DNA of 64,000 bases from Histomonas meleagridis (taxonomy: Eukaryota; Parabasalia; Tritrichomonadida; Dientamoebidae): positions 186,001 through 250,000 of the forward strand of contig WSYJ01000052.1 in the NCBI GenBank assembly GCA_020186115.1. Reading direction: 5' to 3'. A model generated the notes under the pieces. It made no database searches and was not told the origin of the DNA. It saw only the letters and a list, made by a program, of their open reading frames with translations. A program made the translations under genes and the position numbers. Of this stretch, positions 58,150 through 64,000 are shown piece by piece. Each line of letters opens with the position of its first letter. Position 1 is the first letter of the stretch.

Positions 58150-58690
58150 TTTTTTTATTTCTCGGCATCCTAATGACCAAATATCTGTTTTAAAATCATA
58201 TGATAAAAAATGAATGATTTCTGGTGAGAAATATAATGGAATACCTACACAACTTTGTCATTTTTGAAGGAGAGTTTCAAGAACTCTAACATTATCAAAA
58301 TCACATATTTTAATATGATCATTCTTATCATGTAAAATGTTTTCTGGTTTTAAATCTCGATGAATGATTTTATTTTCATGAAGAAATTGAATCCCTGTTA
58401 ATATTTGATGAAAATAATGAATAACTTGTGATTCTGAAAAATTACAGCCTTCTAAGTATTCCATAGCAACACAAATGTTTTTCTCTGTTTCAAAAACTTC
58501 ATGGATTTTGACAATGTTTGGATGTCCTATTCATCCAAAAGTTTCATAATGTTTCTTAATTTCTTCTCGCTCTTCTGAAAATTCAAATAGTATTTGTATT
58601 TTTTAAGTGCATATTTTTCTTTTGTATTAACTTCTTCTACTAGGCTAACTTTCTCATATGACCCGTATCCAAGAAATCGTATTTTATATT
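58150..58690 (-). pseudogene. truncated protein kinase pseudogene
   Basis: Minus-strand kinase text in order: GYGSYEKVSLV (Gly loop), YALKKYKY (Lys), a frameshift near 58590, then a TGA. The frame then gives [38 protein letters not shown] (DFG as DFD), a TGA, GIPLYFSPEI and DIWSLGC, and stops at an A-rich tract. The last third of the kinase fold is absent. One frameshift, two stops and the truncation show it is dead. It was a conventional kinase, closest in feel to the CAMK/NEK-type. Confidence 0.75.
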
Positions 58691-58957
58691 ATATTTTCCA
58701 TAATTAAAAATAAAAAGAAACATGTTAACTTGTATCAAACTTTTTGTAAATAGGCAAAAATATTTTGAAAAGTTTACATGTTCAAAAAATTGTTTACAAA
58801 TAATATAACTACATTTATAAATGGCTAAGACCCCATTTTTCTTGTTTTTTTGTAATTTATAAATAATTTTGTACACATACATGGCATAAATGTCAATCAA
58901 AAAGTGTTATAGTTTATTTTGGAGAAAATATGATTCAAACAGTTCGAACTTAAGTTC

Positions 58958-58984
58958 TTTTCCCTTTGAACATCAAAGGGAAAA
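58958..58984. repeat. perfect 12-base-arm hairpin
   Basis: TTTTCCCTTTGA, three bases (ACA), then TCAAAGGGAAAA. The arms are exactly complementary. It lies in a gene-free stretch (58691-59069), 86 bases past the end of the small gene at 59070. Its role is unknown; possible roles are a processing signal, an RNA element or a trace of a mobile element. Confidence 0.8.
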
Positions 58985-59069
58985 ATAAAAGCGAGTTTTA
59001 CATTGCGTCAAATAGTAATTAATTTAATTAAAAAATAAATCGTTTATTAGTAAAACGAACCTGCTTTTT

Positions 59070-59276
59070 TTATACAATAATGCTATCTGAAAGCAGCACT
59101 TCTTGTATATCGTCGTATTGAGGTTCTTGCTCTAAATTACTTTCACAATAATTTAGATTCATTGGACGAGAAGGACGGTTGAGTGAGCGACCCAATATTG
59201 CTGGGTCCTCTGCAAAAAGAGCATCATTTGACTTGTAGATTGGTGCATCAAAGATATTACAACAGGACTGCGGCAT
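59070..59276 (-). CDS. small acidic protein, unknown
   Basis: 68 residues from the ATG at 59276 (MPQSCCNIFDAP); the longer frame opens at TTG. The text is non-repetitive: AILGRSLNRPSRPMNL, then an acidic tail with YDDIQEVLLSDS. No family is recognised. Its composition is coding-like and it sits alone, so a small gene is likely but not certain. Confidence 0.4.
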   Translation of the reverse strand: MPQSCCNIFDAPIYKSNDALFAEDPAILGRSLNRPSRPMNLNYCESNLEQEPQYDDIQEVLLSDSIIV

Positions 59277-59935
59277 ATTGGATCGCAAAAAAAAAACAAA
59301 TGCGATCAAAATCAAATTGAAATTTGATACAAACCGAAATACTCACAGAAATACATAACCGATTATTTGTATCGTCATGGTTTGAAAAATTTTTTTACAA
59401 AAAAGAATGAATAGTTTACAAAAGGGTAAATAATGGTAAATTTAACTAAAAAAAAATACAAAAACATTATTTAACGAATTTAATTTGTTAACAAATTGTA
59501 ACAGTATAACCAAATAGTTATCTCATTATCAATTACTTTATGTCTGAAATGAGTCTTTATAACATTGATCAATTATATTTCTTGAATATTGGTAATATTT
59601 TCAATTTGAGCACATCCATAGCTTTATAGACAGAACAATACCTTGGGAAAATTATTTTGTTGATCATTTTATAGATCATGTGAATTAAAAATTAATGAAT
59701 TTTTTTGCTCAAAATTTAATTTAATCTGAGACTTGATTCGGAGTTTAGATTCCAAATATTGCGACACCATTTTCTGTTCAAAGCTGTAAAATATCATCGT
59801 TCCGTTTTCAAAAGAAAATTGACAAATATTCTGAATGTATCGTTCTATCGTTATTTCCAATTTTTGGAACGCACGTTTAAAAGAGCGACCGTTATGAAAT
59901 AAATGACTTTTTTTAATTAACGTTTTCCATATTTG
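59277..59935. other. gene-free stretch
   Basis: 659 AT-rich bases. A 63-codon minus-strand frame at 59669-59860 is preceded by an ACGGTC/AACGTG-like region but has no recognisable content. The right end carries AACGTTTTCCATATTTG (MYB-like unit 59919-59925) directly before the ATG at 59936. Confidence 0.45.
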
Positions 59936-60637
59936 ATGGCTGTTTTAAAAAAACTCGCACTTTCGATATATTCCTCACTCCTTCCTCATCAAGAAGGGAT
60001 TAAAAGAATACAGTCGCTTGTGCTTTGGCATAAGCCTGTTTTTTCAGTAATTCAATTGCTAATTATCGAATTATTATTTTTCATAATTTATAAACTTCCA
60101 TTCTCAAAGATTTGCAACATCATCTTAACGATTGGTAGCATTGTTTTGTTCCATTGCGTTTATACTGCTTTTCCTTCATTTCTCAATAAAATATTTTCTT
60201 TCCAAATTGAGGAAAGACCACCTGAAGATCCTCGAAGAATACGTTCCGTCAAAGAAGTTTCTGCTTATCTTTGTACATGTATTTCATATGGAACAAAACT
60301 TTTGGAACTTGCTTTCTCATCAGTTACTGATTCCAGCCTTTTCTCCGTTATTTACGTCATCTTTATATTAGTTGTTTTCTTTATTTTCACATTCTTTATT
60401 GGAGATTTTTGTGTTTTGTGGATCGTATTTCATCTGATTTTTGTTCTTCCGGGAATTGTCCTTTTGCCACCAGTACAAAATTGGCTGAATGATCCAGAGC
60501 TCAACCAATCTAAGAAAGCGATGAACAAAAAGCCAAAATCAGATGAAAATGAGAAAGATGAAGAAGAGTCAAGCGACACAAGCTCAAGCGAAAACGGAAA
60601 CGAAGGAGAAAACGAAGATGAAAAGGAAAATAAATAA
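59936..60637 (+). CDS. reticulon-like ER membrane protein
   Basis: 233 residues from the ATG at 59936 (the frame opens one codon earlier at TTG). Two long hydrophobic hairpin-type segments (about residues 35-80 and 135-175) flank a basic/acidic loop. The first is preceded by LVLWHKPVFSVIQLL, similar to the LLxWxxP start of reticulon/ARL6IP1/FAM134 domains. The second ends in PGIVLLPPVQNWL. The C-terminal 45 residues are a highly acidic Ser/Glu tail. Reticulon-like proteins shape tubular ER. The exact subfamily is uncertain. The stop overlaps AATAAATAAACC. Confidence 0.55.
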   Translation: MAVLKKLALSIYSSLLPHQEGIKRIQSLVLWHKPVFSVIQLLIIELLFFIIYKLPFSKICNIILTIGSIVLFHCVYTAFPSFLNKIFSFQIEERPPEDPRRIRSVKEVSAYLCTCISYGTKLLELAFSSVTDSSLFSVIYVIFILVVFFIFTFFIGDFCVLWIVFHLIFVLPGIVLLPPVQNWLNDPELNQSKKAMNKKPKSDENEKDEEESSDTSSSENGNEGENEDEKENK

Positions 60638-60903
60638 ACCGAAAGTGTTAAAGCATTCTTCATAATGACTTCAAATTTCGTTAATTTTTATTGAAAATTG
60701 TGTAATTCAAATCAGAAAAACACGAAAATGTTTCCAAACATCGAAAAGCCGAAAAAATAAAATATGAAATATTTCAAATATGAAATTAAATAATTCGTTT
60801 ACAGTTCGGAGCATTTGTATTCAAAATTAAAAATTATATATGAAGTTATACTTAAAGTGAAAAAGCATTAAAAATTCACATGAAAATTATTTTACAAACA
60901 CAA

Positions 60904-63900
60904 TTAGATGCGCGCGGAGGGAAGGAAATCCTTGCGATTACAATCCAAAAATTCCTCAAACCTATAAAACTGCAGTTCAGGCGAATCGTATTCATCGTCC
61001 AGTATATTAAAGCGGCCAAACAAATCATTTATCGGATTTGATTCTGTTCGTGTGTGCGTATCCGTTTTCCCGATTCCTCGTAAAACAATTCCAATAAATT
61101 GATGTTCAATATCTCCATCAAACGTCGGTAAAACTTGGACAATTTGATTAATTATATTTTCATCAAATTCATTTCTTTGAAATCGAATTTTAATAGATAA
61201 AAGATATGCATATAAAAGTTGAAGTGACACTTTTGTGTCATTTCCGAAGTTTACACATGTTTCATCTGACAAGTCAGTCATTTCCAAAAAAGTGTCAATC
61301 AAATCTATATCTTCCAAATTTGACTGTGGGTCTGTTCGTAAATAAATAAACGTCTTATCGTTCGAACAAAGCTCGTCAAACTGCGTTTGAAGTAATTTTA
61401 TGTCAAAAGTGATTTTATCGTTCCAAACGGTTTTATCGTCAATTGTCGTTCGAAATAAAATTGTAGAAAAAATTAAAGGCATTAAATCCTTTACATTAAT
61501 ATTATCATTACTATTCTTTGTTAATTTTAATAAGATATGTTTTTTAATTCCAGATAAATCAAGTTTTGAAACAAATGAAATTGTATCCAAAACCGCCAAA
61601 AATTTATTTAATTCAATTAGATTCAATTTTTCTGTGCAAATAACCGAATAAAATAAATCATTCAAATTGAATTCAGAAGGTTCGTTCAGATTTTCATAAA
61701 TAATTAAAATCCAATATTGCCAAAATGGAACACTTTTAATCAAATCTTTTGCATCGGCTTCATTACTAATATATTCTAATAACCAATTTGAAAGGTTTGG
61801 AGCATTTTCCATTGATATTGTTGTCAAATATGCGATAAGAGGTAACATTTCTATGTAACGGTTTAACCGTATCATTTGAATACAATTTGTTATAAACATT
61901 GGCACTGAATTCTTTTCAATTTTTATTGTTTCAATTATATCAAAAACTAAATTTGACAGAATGTAATTCTCTGAATTCAAGTTTTGAATGAATTTCAATA
62001 TTCTTAACGAAATTCGTTGTAATTCGAAATTACTATTTTTCATTAAGTCGATGAAAGGTTTATAATAATCGAATTCCTTCAGTGCCTTTACGAGCTTCTT
62101 ATCGTTGAATATTAACTTATCTTCGATGAAAGAGAAAATTGCGATCAATAATGCGTTTGCTGAAATTCCATTAATTATTTCGTTGATCACTTGTATCAAC
62201 GACTTATAAATTGCTTTTGTATGTAGCATATTAATTATCTCGGCTAAGAAACCCCAAACTGAAATAATTATTTTATCGGATTCTGGTTTATCATATTTTA
62301 ATTTGGATAAAGCGACGCAAAAAACATTTAAATAATTATTTTGTTTGAAGAATTTTATTATTATTTCGTTGTTCCGATGAAATATTGTCGACAATATATT
62401 CGTTGCATAAAAAGAAGCAATTTCGAACTTATGTTTAAACCAAATTTTGGGATTTAACCATAAATCACTTATCATTGTTTCGATGAACGTAATTGAATCA
62501 TAAGAAGAATCAATTAATGTGTTTAATATTAATAAAATGTTTGTGTTCATAAACTCGTTTTTAATCTCTTTTATTGTCTTGATTAATAATTTACTTCCTT
62601 CGATTTCTTCGAAATGTTTTATTAATTGTTTTCCTTTTAATATGTTTTGAAATATTCGAAATAATTGTAAAAGTAAATTTTGGTCTTCAACAAACGAAAA
62701 AATGCCCAAAAAAATGGAAAACAAATTCGTGTCTTTAAAGAGGATATTAAAAGTTTTATTATAATGAATTCCAATTCCTGAAAAAGGAATCGAATTTTTT
62801 ATATCATTTTTAATCAAAGTAATTTTCTCATTTTCTTTAATGTTAATATTTAATCCGATTAATATTTTATTATTATCTTTTATATATGTATCACTTAAAT
62901 ATAAATTCTTATTACCGAATGTAATTATGGAAAAATTATTAATCAAAATATTACTTTGAAAGTTTATCATTTTTTTACTTTCATTTAATTGTATTGAGTT
63001 TTTAGTAAACCTCAAAATTATATGATAAAAAGTATTAAACTCGAATTTAACATGATTAAAATTAAATGATTCTAGTGAATTCCCAACTTTTATACTTAAG
63101 ATATTATCAGTAACATATATTATTATACTAGAATTTTGATTAGAAAACAAATGAAGTAAAGTCGTAATTTTTTCACTAGAATTTATATAAAATGTTGTTT
63201 CAAATTGCCAATTCTCAGGTAATATTAATGGCGATTCACTTAATGATACATGAATTACATCCTTTAAACAGATAAATGAAGATGGCTCTTTTTCATTTTG
63301 GATTGATAATTCTTCGAAGTCATATAATATCCAACTTAATTCATTATAATTATCTTTAAATATATTGAATACATATTCTAATGATTTATCATTGATTCCT
63401 TTGTGAACAAATTCTTTGATAAAACATTTTATGTCTTCTTTCGAATTCTCTAAGTAACGTTTAATTATTATTGGTAATATATTTCCGGTAATACATTTAT
63501 AAGTGTTTAAAAAATTATTGTTCATTAACGATCGAAGATATACATAAGTTTTTATTTCTTTTTCTGTGTTTTGTGTGATATATATTAATGTCTTTAATAT
63601 ATATTGATTATTTATTATTTTAACTTCACCAAATTTTGATGGCTTATCAAACATTATCGTTGTTAATAAATCTAAATCTGTAATTTCTTTCGATATATTT
63701 GTTAATAAATTAGAATTTATTTTATCAATGTTCTCTTCTGTTTTTAATAAATTCGTTGATTGTAAAAATTTAATTGTAATAATAAATGATTCTTTAGTCT
63801 TAATAATAATTGGCGTTTTAATTACACTGTCAAAAAACTCATTCAAAGGTATTGAAATATTTGATAACTCATCATTGAAAATTTGAATGAATTCATAACA

Positions 63901-64000
63901 GAAAAGTGGCGAATTTGAATCCAAAATAAAATCGTAAAGTTTTGAAATGTATTTTATAACAAAATCATTTTTTGGGTTTTTTAAACAACTGATAAAAGTT
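60904..64000 (-). CDS. large helical-repeat protein with concanavalin-like insert, 5' end beyond window
   Basis: The frame stays open to the right edge: 25 further codons upstream of 63924 have no stop, and the apparent start there is a TTG. The gene is therefore partial at its 5' end, with at least 1031 residues visible. Helical ARM-like text flanks a beta-rich region at about 63300-62800, with WQFETTFYINSS, TFYHIILRFT and NFSIITFGNKNLYLSD like a concanavalin/LamG-type fold. That arrangement is known from the N-terminal parts of BEACH proteins (LRBA/neurobeachin). No BEACH domain follows: the protein ends EEFLDCNRKDFLPSARI. The function is unknown and traffic-related at best by analogy. Confidence 0.55.
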   Translation of the reverse strand, partial: TFISCLKNPKNDFVIKYISKLYDFILDSNSPLFCYEFIQIFNDELSNISIPLNEFFDSVIKTPIIIKTKESFIITIKFLQSTNLLKTEENIDKINSNLLTNISKEITDLDLLTTIMFDKPSKFGEVKIINNQYILKTLIYITQNTEKEIKTYVYLRSLMNNNFLNTYKCITGNILPIIIKRYLENSKEDIKCFIKEFVHKGINDKSLEYVFNIFKDNYNELSWILYDFEELSIQNEKEPSSFICLKDVIHVSLSESPLILPENWQFETTFYINSSEKITTLLHLFSNQNSSIIIYVTDNILSIKVGNSLESFNFNHVKFEFNTFYHIILRFTKNSIQLNESKKMINFQSNILINNFSIITFGNKNLYLSDTYIKDNNKILIGLNINIKENEKITLIKNDIKNSIPFSGIGIHYNKTFNILFKDTNLFSIFLGIFSFVEDQNLLLQLFRIFQNILKGKQLIKHFEEIEGSKLLIKTIKEIKNEFMNTNILLILNTLIDSSYDSITFIETMISDLWLNPKIWFKHKFEIASFYATNILSTIFHRNNEIIIKFFKQNNYLNVFCVALSKLKYDKPESDKIIISVWGFLAEIINMLHTKAIYKSLIQVINEIINGISANALLIAIFSFIEDKLIFNDKKLVKALKEFDYYKPFIDLMKNSNFELQRISLRILKFIQNLNSENYILSNLVFDIIETIKIEKNSVPMFITNCIQMIRLNRYIEMLPLIAYLTTISMENAPNLSNWLLEYISNEADAKDLIKSVPFWQYWILIIYENLNEPSEFNLNDLFYSVICTEKLNLIELNKFLAVLDTISFVSKLDLSGIKKHILLKLTKNSNDNINVKDLMPLIFSTILFRTTIDDKTVWNDKITFDIKLLQTQFDELCSNDKTFIYLRTDPQSNLEDIDLIDTFLEMTDLSDETCVNFGNDTKVSLQLLYAYLLSIKIRFQRNEFDENIINQIVQVLPTFDGDIEHQFIGIVLRGIGKTDTHTRTESNPINDLFGRFNILDDEYDSPELQFYRFEEFLDCNRKDFLPSARI

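Noticed and set aside
59669-59860. 63-codon minus-strand frame as a small gene
   Set aside because: It has a MYB-like unit upstream but no protein features. The evidence is too weak to list it as a gene.
1-64000. CRISPR arrays, bacterial operons, tRNA or rRNA genes, complete transposons
   Set aside because: No regularly spaced direct repeats, no tRNA B-box/cloverleaf seen by eye, no rRNA-like blocks and no transposase or integrase text were found. A tRNA search program could still find something missed by reading.

Overview
The window is nuclear DNA of a trichomonad parabasalid, most like Tritrichomonas. The evidence is: very AT-rich DNA; short, apparently intron-free, tightly packed genes on both strands; BspA-like (LRR_5) surface proteins; two proteins with an initiator-binding domain (IBD) of the kind described only in trichomonads; and short leaders carrying MYB-type AACCGTT/AACGGTT elements and TTTTTCA initiator-like boxes just before the ATG. 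The species is inferred, not proven. Several long open frames begin at non-ATG codons, so many starts below were moved to the first sensible ATG.

Layout. 0.4-2.6 kb: a Rab3GAP catalytic-subunit homologue. 2.7-4.0 kb: a multiply broken BspA-like surface gene. 4.9-8.7 kb: a large surface protein. 9.7-15.3 kb: a low-molecular-weight tyrosine phosphatase whose catalytic acid is replaced, and a large coiled-coil protein. 15.6-18.3 kb and 28.1-30.6 kb: two inverted copies of one head-to-head gene pair, a Gln/Pro-rich small protein and a PH-domain AGC (AKT-like) kinase. The kinase copies are almost identical base for base, but the left one carries two +1 homopolymer frameshifts. The 9.7 kb between the copies holds an IBD-like protein, a small-RNA-like repeat, a PP6-type phosphatase, a Rab GTPase, a bacterial-type thioesterase, a coiled-coil protein and a divergent RPL17/proteasome alpha-4 pair.

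31-40 kb: a surface protein with a six-residue-repeat stalk, a BspA fragment, an unknown protein, an LRR_5-pseudokinase fusion, a Pro-rich small protein and a surface-protein gene split by one stop codon. 40-46 kb: a second copy of the small-RNA-like repeat, a beta-mannosidase, a second IBD protein and a BRO1-domain protein. 46.6-47.7 kb: a decayed membrane-protein gene. 47.8-53.1 kb: a large helical-repeat protein and proteasome ATPase Rpt3. 53.5-56.3 kb: a membrane-anchored glycosidase-like protein. 57-58.7 kb: a TAF4-like protein followed by BspA and kinase relics. 59-64 kb: a small protein, a reticulon-like membrane protein and a helical-repeat/concanavalin-like protein that runs off the right edge.

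Housekeeping functions (proteasome, ribosome, vesicle traffic, signalling, transcription initiation) are interleaved with surface-protein genes. Of the surface-type genes, three are intact, one is split by a stop and four regions are relics. The most unusual items are the inverted, apparently gene-converted kinase pair, the LRR_5 pseudokinase, the paired U3-like RNA candidates and the stalk repeat shared by two unrelated ectodomains.
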